DNA of 64,000 nt from Schistocerca nitens. Lineage: Eukaryota; Arthropoda; Insecta; Orthoptera; Acrididae. Below are positions 55,777 to 64,000 of the stretch, one piece after another. The DNA lies in assembly GCF_023898315.1 (NCBI RefSeq), contig NC_064614.1, positions 500,852,109 through 500,916,108 of the forward strand. The letters are read 5' to 3'. The position numbers were made by a program, and so were the translations under genes. The stretch's first letter is position 1. Each line of letters starts with the position of its first letter. The notes below the pieces were generated by a model. That model searched no databases. It saw only the letters and a list, made by a program, of their open reading frames with translations, and was not told the origin of the DNA.

Positions 55777-55970
55777 TCTTGTACTACAGACTTTCTAAAG
55801 TAGCCTTTGTTCTTCCTCTGGGTTCAAACTATCTCCTTACCATATTTCATCGAAATCTGCCCAACAGGCAAGTAATACTAAATTTAAACGCCGTGCAAGA
55901 TACGGCAGTTTTCCATGCATCTCTGTTCGTGACATCATACATCGTAAATTATGTGTCGTGCAGTGATATA

Positions 55971-57116
55971 CCAGGGGTATTCCGAAGCTAAGGTCATATC
56001 TGTCGCGATATGGAAACCATAGTGAAAATAAAAAATGTTTTATTTACATGAGTTAGCTGCACTTTTCAGCTACTTCTCTAAACAGTCGGTGCACTGACTG
56101 AGACATTTGTCATAGTATTGTACCAGATTTCCAATACCCTCGTTATAGAAGGCAGCCGCCTGCGCTTTTCTGCCAGTTCTCTACGTCGATCTACAGCCTG
56201 TGATTCTTCAATTTCTCCAGGCGTATTTTATGATGAAATAAATCTCGGGTGAACACAATATTTCGGCAATCGACCACGTTGCCATCACCAGATGCGCTGA
56301 TGTACTGACCGGCGCCATGTATATATAGGACAATCTCCCTCCACCCTCAGGCGCTTCCTATGAGTCGATGCGGTCCGCGCCCCGCGCGCGGTCCAGGTAC
56401 AGCGTCCGTTCTCCCGCCGTCTGGCCGCTGTGTCCTGGGTCTTTTCGTTCAGGAGGGTTTGCCGGCACCGCTCTCGTTATTCTTCCCTCCTCCCCCGAAG
56501 TCGGTACACTCTGGGAAATATCCTTTTTCTTCTTAATCCGGGTGATCGTGGGTTCCCACGCCTTGCTAAGGATGTAACCGCTGTCACGATTTAATTGTGG
56601 CTCCCTTTCTCTGATCTCTATGCTTCTTTGATGACAAAGTCCCAGTATTTGGAAGTCTGTGTCAGGACTTTGGTTTGGTCAGCTTCTTGTCTATGCCATA
56701 ATGTTGCCTTCTAGCCAGCGGTTTATGTAAGTAGAGATGAAAATGAGAAGGAAACAAGTCCAGGCTGTATGGTGGGTGATCAGACATTCCCATCAGAAAG
56801 GCTGCAGGTGTGCCCTCATTGCCCCTATAGTGTGCCGCCGAGAAGTGCCATGAAGAAGGAAATGCATGACAGTTACGTTGTGTGAGCTGCATGAAATCAG
56901 GCGAAATATCCCACAGGCACTCATACTTGGCGGAAGACGCTATTTCCTAGGCATCTTTACGAGCTCACTGTGCGCTCAGAACTGAAAAAGAGCTACCTGA
57001 CGCGATTGACAGGCATGCTAGTCACACTGTCTAACATACCTATGCAAAGCGTCATCGGATTTTCCCCGTGGTTTCCATTTCGCGACCGATCGGACCTAAC
57101 TTTCGGAATAGCCCTT
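55971..57116. mobile_element. Mariner/IS630-type relic with internal insertion
   Basis: The ends GGGGTATTCCGAAGCTAAGG and CCTAACTTTCGGAATAGCCC are inverse and flanked by TA (55969-55970, 57117-57118). The interior matches the MITE at 1909-2547 (GAAGAAGGAAATGCA etc.). Minus-strand transposase traces only. A foreign block lies at about 56213-56690. Confidence 0.75.
56213..56690. repeat. Insertion of unknown, partly GC-rich sequence (possible Penelope-like fragment)
   Basis: It interrupts the surrounding mariner-type relic. It contains AATATTTCGGCAATCGACCA and GCCATCACCAGATGCGCTGA, reminiscent of Penelope-like termini, and then a GC-rich stretch with GGTCCGCGCC and CGCGCGCGG. No frame with a recognised domain. 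Confidence 0.4.
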
Positions 57117-57425
57117 GTAATTTTGCAGGTACGTTCAGCAGTATTATGTGAACACTGTCTGCAAAATGTGTCGCCAATACAATTAATAGTAAAGAAGTAA
57201 TAAATTAAAATGTCGTGCCTGATACGAAAATGAGCAGCGAAAATGTAGCAAGCGATAATTTTTTTCCCCTTTTATCGCTTGCTACATTTTCGCACCTCAT
57301 TTTCGCATCAGGCATGACGTGTTAAGTTTATTACTGCCGTACTGCTAATTGTATGTGGAATGTGTCAGCGAGAACAAGTTTCGTAAAGGTTAGAAAGTAT
57401 GTGTAAAATTTGCTGCAAGTCATTA
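57117..57425. repeat. Dispersed repeat copy 2 with strong hairpin
   Basis: Related to 51561-51968. Positions 57212-57319 form a hairpin: left arm GAAAATGTAGCAAGCGATAA, right arm TTATCGCTTGCTACATTTTC, with further pairing outward to CGTGCCTGAT and ATCAGGCATGACG and a short T/C loop. Confidence 0.75.
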
Positions 57426-57651
57426 AAGTGCACTCGTTCTCAAATACTGCATGAATAATAATATCTGGGTATTCGCAGGCCGCGGCCTAAACTTCTTTTT
57501 CACCTCCACTCTTACCCCTTTGATATGTAGGTTGTTTTTCCCGCACAGCGATTCTTTAAAGACAGTAAGTGATATGTGTGGTTGAAAGCGGGCAAGTGGT
57601 TTCGGAGGAGATGTGGAACATGCATACATACGTTGTACATACATAGACATA

Positions 57652-59073
57652 CACTCCTGGAAATTGAAATAAGAACACCGTGAATTCATTGTCCCGGGAA
57701 GGGGAAACATTATTGACACATTCCTGGGGTCAGATACATCACATGATCACACTGACAGAACCACAGGCACATAGACACAGGCAACAGAGCATGCACAATG
57801 TCGGCACTAGTACAGTGTATATCCACCTTTCGCAGCAATGCAGGCTGCTATTCTCCCATGGAGACGATCGTAGAGATGCTGGATGTAGTCCTGTGGAACG
57901 GCTTGCCATGCCATTTCCACCTGGCGCCTCAGTTGGACCAGCGTTCGTGCCGGACGTGCAGACCGCGTGAGACGACGCTTCATCCAGTCCCAAACATGCT
58001 CAATGGGGGACAGATCCGGAGATCTTGCTGGCCAGGGTAGTTGACTTACACCTTCTAGAGCACGTTGGGTGGCACGGGATACATGCGGACGTGCATTGTC
58101 CTGTTGGAACAGCAAGTTCCCTTGCCGGTCTAGGAATGGTAGAACGATGGGTTCGATGACGGTTTGGATGTACCGTGCACTATTCAGTGTCCCCTCGACG
58201 ATCACCAGTGGTGTACGGCCAGTGTAGGAGATCGCTCCCCACACCATGATGCCGGGTGTTGGCCCTGTGTGCCTCGGTCGTATGCAGTCCTGATTGTGGC
58301 GCTCACCTGCACGGCGCGAAACACGCATACGACCATCATTGGCACCAAGGCAGAAGCGACTCTCATCGCTGAAGACGACACGTCTCCATTCGTCCCTCCA
58401 TTCACGCCTGTCGCGACACCACTGGAGGCGGGCTGCACGATGTTGGGGCGTGAGCGGAAGACGGCCTAACGGTGTGCGGGACCGTAGCCCAGCTTCATGG
58501 AGACGGTTGCGAATGGTTCTCGCCGATACCCCAGGAGCAACAGTGTCCCTAATTTGCTGGGAAGTGGCGGTGCGGTCCCCTACGGCACTGCGTAGGATCC
58601 TACGGTCTTGGCGTGCATCCGTGCGTCGCTGCGGTCCGGTCCCAGGTCGACGGGCACGTGCACCTTCCGCCGACCACTGGCGACAACATCGATGTACTGT
58701 GGAGACCTCACGCCCCACGTGTTGAGCAATTCGGCAGTACGTCCACCCGGCCTCCCGCATGCCCACTATACGCCCTCGCTCAAAGTCCGTCAACTGCACA
58801 TACGGTTCACGTCCACGCTGTCGCGGCATGCTACCAGTGTTAAAGACTGCGATGGAGCTCCGTATGCCACGGCAAACTGGCTGACACTGACGGCGGCGGT
58901 GCACAAATGCTGCGCAGCTAGCGCCATTCGACGGCCAACACCGCGGGTCCTGGTGTGTCCGCTGTGCCGTGCGTGTGATCATTGCTTGTACAGCCCTCTC
59001 GCAGTGTCCGGAGCAAGTATGGTGGGTCTGACACACCGGTGTCAATGTGTTCTTTTTTCCATTTCCAGGAGTG
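57652..59073 (-). mobile_element. Intact Tc1-like element, copy 3 (1422 bp)
   Basis: Same ends as copy 2, with TA at 57650-57651 and 59074-59075. It lies in an ATACATACATAGACATA/TGCATGCATAC-type simple-sequence context. Confidence 0.97.
57807..58829 (-). CDS. Tc1-like transposase, copy 3, intact ORF
   Basis: 340 residues from ATG 58827-58829. Triad D155, D244 and E277 is present, and LPWPARSPDL is unchanged. Differences from copy 1: R32C in the first HTH (TYCRIAQ), W171S and G173R near the insertion between the first two catalytic residues. The R32C change is in the DNA-binding region. The open frame extends 85 codons further upstream through the inverted repeat, which is unlikely to be translated. 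Confidence 0.95.
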   Translation of the reverse strand: MPRQRGREPYVQLTDFERGRIVGMREAGWTYCRIAQHVGREVSTVHRCCRQWSAEGARARRPGTGPQRRTDARQDRRILRSAVGDRTATSQQIRDTVAPGVSARTIRNRLHEAGLRSRTPLGRLPLTPQHRAARLQWCRDRREWRDEWRRVVFSDESRFCLGANDGRMRVSRRAGERHNQDCIRPRHTGPTPGIMVWGAISYTGRTPLVIVEGTLNSARYIQTVIEPIVLPFLDRQGNLLFQQDNARPHVSRATQRALEGVSQLPWPARSPDLSPIEHVWDWMKRRLTRSARPARTLVQLRRQVEMAWQAVPQDYIQHLYDRLHGRIAACIAAKGGYTLY

Positions 59074-59075
59074 TA

Positions 59076-59655
59076 TGCATGCATACATTTTTATATGTAT
59101 GAGTACCCTTTTCATGGTCCTATGTTGATGAAATATAGTCTCTACGGGCCCCTAGCTAACCTGAAATTACAAGTGAAAACCTACAAAAATCTGTCCAGTC
59201 GATTTGGAGATTAGCGCGTTCATACAGACAGACAGACAAGAAAGCTTTAGTACAACTTTAAATCACGATATCTTTTTTTGTGATCCGATTTTGATCAACT
59301 GAAGCCTATACGGCGCACCAGGATATTCTGAAGTTACGTGCGAAAGCCCCACGAAAATTCGTCAAGTATTTTTGGAGATTAGCGTGTTCAGAGACATACA
59401 GACAGATACGACGGCTTTACAGATTTATTATTAGTATGGATTATAGTAATTACGACAGCCGTAGTTGGATGGTTTACTATACGTTCCAGAATTCCTCTTC
59501 AGGGATGGAATCTATTGACTGGAGAAATTTCGGAGAAAGTACAAGAACTTAAAATGGGGCAACGCAGAAAAATACATCTTTCATTACCAATTAAAAAAAT
59601 TTCTTCTTGTCCCTATGTACAGCACACTCAATTTACGGTTGCAGATCAATGTATA
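59076..59655. repeat. Two degenerate tandem units of a common dispersed repeat
   Basis: Units at about 59130-59250 and 59300-59420 share AAAATCTGTCCAGTCGATTT / AAAATTCGTCAAGTATTTTT followed by GGAGATTAGCG.GTTCA and an ACAGACAGA run. No ORF. Class unknown. Confidence 0.55.
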
Positions 59656-61177
59656 CAGGGTGAAAAGTATTTAAACCGATAAACTCTGTGAGGCTGTAGG
59701 GGACATCAAAACAAATATTTTTCCCTAATGTCAATTTTTCCTATGAGGATTATTTAAACCAGTGGAGGCCGTATTGCATTCTTCAGTTGTTAGAGGCCGT
59801 ATTACGATCTTCAGTTCATAGAGGGCGTATTACGCTCTTCAGTTGTAGGCAACTGCTGTCCACTAGTGCAGTAGTGCATTGTCTCTGTTTACTAATGGAG
59901 CGATATATCTGGAGTGAGTACACTGATATGGTTGGTGCGTACTACGTAGCGCACCACAACGGACGAGCTGCACAGCGGGTTTATCGACAACAATATCCTA
60001 ATCGCCGTATCCCGCATCATACGTCCTTTGCTGCTGTGTACCAGCGTCTGCGTGAGACCGGGTCATTTAGCGATTACCTGGACAGGGACGCCGTCGCACG
60101 GTAAGAATGCTGCATTTGAGGAAGCTGTCTTGTAGCATGTGGAGCGGGATCCTTCAATCAGCACTCGTACAATTGCACGTAACATGCGGACGAATCAGAC
60201 GAACGTAAGAAAAGTCCTTCGAGAGCAGTTGTTACGTCCATTTCACTTACAGCGTGTCCACAACCTGGAACTCGTTGATTATCCACCCAGAGCACAGTTT
60301 TCGTAGTGGTACCAGGAACAGTGTGAAATGCATCCTACATTTCCATCCTCTGTGTTGTTTACCGATGAAGCAACGTTTGGGGGTGATGGAGTCTTCAACA
60401 TGCACAATTGGCATGTTTGGAGTGAAGATAACACACATGCCACAGTTACTAGCGCTCATCAAGTGCGGTTCTTCGTTAATGTGTGCGTCGGTGTTGTTGG
60501 GGACTGTTTAATTGGACCGTATTTGCTACCTAGGCCATTAAATGGCAGGCACTATTACAATTTTCTCGCCAGAGCATTGCCAGAATTGCTGGAAGACGTC
60601 CCGATCCCTACAAGACAACGCATGTGGTTCCAACATGACGGGGCGCCGGCACATTTCAGTCGTCGTGTGCGTCGATTCCTGGACCGACGGTTCCCAGAAA
60701 AGTGGATTGGTAGAGGTGGTCCTGTACCATGACCTGCTCGATCCCCAGATATGTCCCTATCCCCTCTGGCCTTTTTTGTGTGGAGAGAGATGCGCAACCT
60801 TGTTTACGCAGCTCCTGTTGCATCAGAAGAGGATCTGGTTGCCCGGATAGAGCATCAGCAGGAACAATTCAGGATACTTCTGGGGTTTTTGCAGGTGTCA
60901 GGCAGAACATGATACGACGGTGTAACCTTTGTTTACGTGTCAATGGAGGCAGTTTTGAAAATCTACTGTAATTGAAATTGGATTGTGTTAATGTATTGTC
61001 TCTTGGTCATAAAAAAATGGAGAAGTGTTTATTGGTTTAATTAATTTCCCACCAGAGAAATCTTCCTCTAACGTTTTAAATACTCCTCATAGAAAAAAAT
61101 GACAGTAGAGAAAAATATTTGTTTTGATGTCCCCTACAACCTCCCAGAGTTTGTCGATTTAAATACTTTTCACCCTG
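59656..61177 (+). mobile_element. IS630/mariner-superfamily element with long, well-preserved TIRs
   Basis: Inverted ends begin CAGGGTGAAAAGTATTTAAA and extend at least 68 bp with about four mismatches (both include GTAGGGGACATCAAAACAAA). TA flanks at 59654-59655 and 61178-61179. Total 1522 bp. Near the left end a GTATTACG/CTTCAGTTG motif is repeated three times (59767-59850). The single transposase gene is on the plus strand. Confidence 0.9.
59895..60912 (+). pseudogene. IS630/mariner-superfamily transposase, four lesions
   Basis: The start is at ATG 59895 (MERYIWSEYTDMVGAYYVA). N-terminal HTH with GRAAQRVYRQQYPNRRIPHHTSFA (residues about 20-45), as found in DUF4817-type leaders of arthropod transposases. 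The first catalytic D is in VLFTDEATFGGDG (about 60355), the second D in MWFQHDGAPAHFS (about 60622). The third block reads PARSPDMSLSPLAFFVW, where the expected acidic residue is A. Lesions: frameshift near 60100, TAG near 60134, TAG near 60304, TGA at 60730-60732. It ends TGA at 60910-60912. The ends are better preserved than the gene. Confidence 0.85.
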
Positions 61178-61179
61178 TA

Positions 61180-61682
61180 TAAATATACGTACACTGCAAA
61201 GCAAATTAATGACGAATTCATGGCCAATTGCCATGACAAACTAACACAGACAGCAAAGAAAAAAGTATAGTTTTCGTCAGGCAAAGGGACCTGTTTCGGA
61301 AACGAGAAAATAGGACTGTAAAGTACGATTTGTCGGAACTCGTTCCTAATTTTTCAGATTTGATACTCTCTGACATCCAACAATCTCATATCAGCCATGA
61401 CTGAAAAGTTTTTTCACTCAGTGAGGAGTTTTTCGCAGCTGTAGATGTGTATTTTGCAGACTTTTAAAAACCGTACTTCATTGGAAGAAAATCGGGAGAC
61501 GTGTAGCGTCCAAAAAATAAGCGCAGTTTTTAGCTTAACTTTTAATTTTTTTCTGCCATACCGAGAAAGTTTTTCCTAGTACTCGCTTTTGTTGTCTCAG
61601 TGAACCTGAAATCTTGGTTCGGAATACCGTGAAGCTGTACCGAGGCATGCTGGCAACCCACCAATGTGATTTTGCTGTACAG
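61180..61682. other. Presumed intron upstream of ETS exon
   Basis: AT-rich, no repeat recognised. It ends TGTGATTTTGCTGTACAG, a pyrimidine-biased stretch with AG that serves as the likely 3' splice site. Confidence 0.5.
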
Positions 61683-61954
61683 AGTACAAGTCGACCGCGA
61701 CGAGTTCGCGGCCTGCGAGCCCGCCCAGCAGCTGGGAGGCGGCTGGTAGCGCCGGCAGCGGAGGCCGAGCCGCTGTTTCCGCTGTCGGTGGCGGCGGCGG
61801 CGGCGGCGGGGGCGGAGGGGGCGGCTACTCGCAGCGGCGCGGCTCCCTGCAGCTGTGGCAGTTCCTGGTCGCGCTGCTCGACGACCCGGGCAACGCCTCG
61901 TGCATCGCCTGGACGGGCCGCGGCATGGAGTTCAAGCTGGTCGAGCCCGAGGAG
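61683..61954 (+). CDS. Ets96B: Exon of PEA3-group ETS transcription factor (N-terminal half of ETS domain)
   Basis: ETS factors are nuclear activators that bind GGAA/T cores, and the PEA3 group (ETV1/4/5; Drosophila Ets96B) acts downstream of receptor tyrosine kinase/MAPK signalling. The 272-nt exon (phase 1 start, phase 0 end) encodes EYKSTATSS, a Ser/Ala/Gly-rich linker, a run of 12 glycines from a GGC repeat (about 61790-61825), YSQRRG, then the first ETS helix and strands [46 protein letters not shown] is diagnostic for this group. The recognition helix (GIQKNRPAMNYDKLSRSLRYYYEKG in relatives) is not in this exon and must lie on a later one outside the window. The donor is GAG|GTCAGT. Departures from the usual sequence: ASCIAW where most members have AHFIAW or SHFIAW. 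Only this exon is certain. The upstream border could differ by a few codons. Confidence 0.85.
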
Positions 61955-62942
61955 GTCAGTCTGCCGCAGCTCTCGCCTAGCTCTCGCCTAGTACACAAAA
62001 GTATCTACAATCAAACGGAAAGGTCCATATGTGACGACCAGTCAAGAGCACTTTGAATTACTTGATGTGAAGTCCTCAGATCACCGTCAAATGTTCGAAG
62101 ATTGCACTCCTTAACAAAGTGATCTATTGTTTGTTCATCCGCTCCGCAATCGCAGTCAGCACAAATGTTCGGGAACCCTCACTTCTTCATGGAGTAACCA
62201 CATATTCCTTGGCCATTCCTAATGCGGTTCAGTCTCGGCCAGATTTGGGATGGTACTTCCAATCCCTCGACCTTTATTGGATCTCGAACCAGGTGAGCGT
62301 TGTTGGGCGGATGTTCGTTCCAGTGTTGTCACCATTTGGTGGTCACGTCAAAAGAACTGCTACTTTCTAATCAACCTAGGGTGGTTTGCGTGATTTCAGA
62401 CAAGTTGTTGGTGGACCTTGTAGGACATCATACGAGGGAGAGTTCTTATGAGAAGTAATCTTTTTGAGTAAGTTTATCTTCGACAGGCAGCCACTGAGTG
62501 GGACTAAAGCTGACAGTACCGGTGGTAACTCTCATGGCCTCATTAAGCTGCACATCAATCTTTCTTGTGTGGGCACTGTTTTCCCACACAGAAGCGCAAT
62601 ACTCTCCAGCAGAATACACAAGAGCGAGTGCAGCAGAGAGTAGAGTATTGACGTCCGCAACCCAACTGCTTCCGGCAATCTTGCAAAGTAGATTTACTCT
62701 TGAGCCAAGTTTCTTAGATAACTTGATGCACAGTTGTTTGAATGTCAAGGACCGATCCAGAGTGATTCCTAGATATAATGGATTGTAGTTATGTGGTACT
62801 TCGATTCCAGTGAAAGTCGCATGCATCTACCTTTGGGCTTCTTTATTACTCAGATGGAACGCAGTAATCTCAGTTTTATCTGGGTAAGGCTGAAGTCTCC
62901 ATGTATGGAAGTAATCATTCAGCTTCTTCATACCACTTCTCA

Positions 62943-63081
62943 AATGGTTCAAATGGCTCAGAGCACTATGGGACTTAACTTCTCAGGTCATCAGTCCGCT
63001 AGAACTTAGAACCACTTAAACCTAACTAACCTAAGGACATCACATATCCATGCCCGAGGCAGGATTCGAACCTGCGACCGT
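62943..63081 (-). mobile_element. 5'-truncated tRNA-headed SINE (type A) in LINE
   Basis: Antisense copy lacking the first part of the tRNA head. The exact 13-bp target duplication ATACCACTTCTCA is at 62930-62942 and 63082-63094. Confidence 0.93.
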
Positions 63082-63265
63082 ATACCACTTCTCAGCACAC
63101 ATTCACAGTGCATCAGGTCTTTACTCTGGGAGACTAATGCTAAGTCATCTGCTTACTGTATTTTCATGGAATCCATGTCTGGCTTATCATGGATACATAG
63201 GTTAAACAAACACCAGCCTTTACATGGGATGATTTCACTAAGCTTCAACATCAATCCTCTCTCCA

Positions 63266-63468
63266 AAAAAAATTGGTTCAAATGGCTCTGAGCACTATGG
63301 GACTTAACTTCTGAGGTCATCAGTCCCCTAGAACTTAGAACTACTTAAACATAACTAACCTAAGGACATCACACACATCCATGCCCGAGGCAGGATTCGA
63401 ACCTGCGACCGTAGCAGTCGCGCGGTTTCGGACTGTAGCGCCTAGAACCGCTTGGCCACCGCGGCCGG
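63266..63468 (-). mobile_element. tRNA-headed SINE (type A) in LINE
   Basis: Full-length antisense copy with an A-run at the tail side (plus strand AAAAAAAATTGG). The exact 14-bp target duplication CAATCCTCTCTCCA is at 63252-63265 and 63469-63482. Confidence 0.94.
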
Positions 63469-63608
63469 CAATCCTCTCTCCACATAGCGTCATAAGCTGT
63501 CGTAAGTTCCACGAAAACTGCAGCTTATTTGAGACTTCGCTGAAATCCAGCTTCTACAAGAGTTTTCAACGTTAAGACCTGGTCGCAGCAGCTTCGATAC
63601 TTCCTAAA

Positions 63609-63821
63609 GCAGCCACGCGGGGTAGCCGCGCGGTTTGGGGCGTCTTGCCACGGTTCGCGCGGCTCCCCACGTCGGAGGTTCGAGTCCTCCACCGGGCATG
63701 GGTTTGTGTGTTGTCCTTAGCTTAAGTTACTTTAAGTTAGATTAACTAGTGTGTAAGCCTAGGGACCGATGACCTCAGCAGTTTGGTCCCGTAGGAACTT
63801 AGTACAAATTTCCAAAATTTC
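63609..63821 (+). mobile_element. tRNA-headed SINE (type C), full length, in LINE
   Basis: The head has GGGGTAGCCGCGCGGTTTGG and B box AGGTTCGAGTCCT, then a CATGGGTTTGTGTGTTGTCC body and a diverged version of the common tail. The exact 9-bp target duplication CTTCCTAAA is at 63600-63608 and 63822-63830. Confidence 0.9.
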
Positions 63822-64000
63822 CTTCCTAAATCCATCTTGTTCGGTATGGGTGATTTGATCAATGACCTCATGAACGTAATTTGGAATAAACTTTTATAGT
63901 AGTTCATACTGAGCAGTGACACTGGTCGGTTGTAAGAAGTATGTTATGTCTCTGCCTAATTTGAGGATTACAATTATCTTGGCCTGTTTGAAAAGTTTTG

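Larger units (their letters stand above)
61988..64000 (-). pseudogene. LINE reverse-transcriptase ORF, antisense, split by three SINEs
   Basis: Read on the minus strand from 64000 downward: FKQAKIIVILKLGRD and HEVIDQITHTEQDGF (start of the palm), then after the SINE at 63609-63821 EAGF, FSWNLRQLMTLCGE, then after the SINE at 63266-63468 DKPDMDSMKIQ*ADDLALVS, where the catalytic ADD is preceded by a stop. After the SINE at 62943-63081 come LNDYFHTWRLQPYPDKTEITAFHL, LYLGITLDRSLTFKQLCIKL and VYSAGEYCASVWENSAH, and the C-terminal CxCG..QT..H...EC-like motif (CADCDCGADEQTIDHFVKEC, about 62080-62165). It ends TAG at 61988-61990. It begins within the presumed intron 34 bp after the ETS donor. Confidence 0.85.

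Noticed and set aside
61614-61991. 125-codon open frame rich in Ala, Arg and Ser over the ETS exon
   Set aside because: It is the wrong reading frame of the ETS exon. The GGC repeats keep it open as polyalanine. The ETS frame has clear domain similarity and splice sites.

Overview
The window reads as intergenic or intronic DNA from a large, repeat-dense insect genome, most probably an orthopteran close to Schistocerca (locust). That assignment is inference. It rests on the tRNA-headed SINE families, the mirror-image tRNA-derived repeats and the mix of Tc1, mariner, piggyBac, CR1 and RTE relics, and no species-specific gene fixes it. There is no bacterial-style gene organisation, operon or CRISPR array.

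Only one stretch is convincingly host coding sequence. Positions 61683-61954 (+) are an exon encoding the N-terminal half of an ETS DNA-binding domain of the PEA3/ETV1-4-5 group (Drosophila Ets96B), with a 3' splice site upstream and a GT donor at the usual EPEE position. A 78-nt candidate exon at 42274-42351 (+) has matching splice phase and could belong to the same gene. A GC- and CpG-rich, apparently single-copy block at about 5650-6620 is the best candidate for a host promoter or enhancer.

Layout. 1-1603: Tc1-like relic split by nested SINEs. 1909-2547: mariner-type MITE. 2680-5126: decayed piggyBac element split by a mirror tRNA element. 5143-6620: SINEs and CpG island. 6786-8306: mariner relic with SINE. 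8340-9470: LINE relic. 10650-12705: pogo/Tigger-like relic. 14492-14712: Harbinger-like MITE. 16849-20240: LINE and Tc1 relics. 21420-21912: long foldback element. 22460-23100: Tc1 relic. 26268-27558: mariner with clear TIRs. 27836-28989: tandem array of mirror tRNA elements inside one target-site duplication. 29360-33520: nearly full-length but broken CR1 LINE. 35590-38340: tRNA-like repeats and AT tracts. 38400-39821, 52053-53474 and 57652-59073: three near-identical, intact 1422-bp Tc1-like elements. 39871-47400: further DNA-transposon and LINE relics. 59656-61177: IS630/mariner-type element with perfect-looking ends and a broken transposase. 61683-61954: ETS exon. 61988-64000: LINE relic carrying three SINE insertions.

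The parts do not form a pathway. They form a layered insertion record: old DNA transposons and LINEs at the bottom, SINEs and mirror tRNA elements inserted into them with readable 8-14 bp target duplications, and the three intact Tc1-like copies as the youngest layer. One of those copies has a natural empty site elsewhere in the window.
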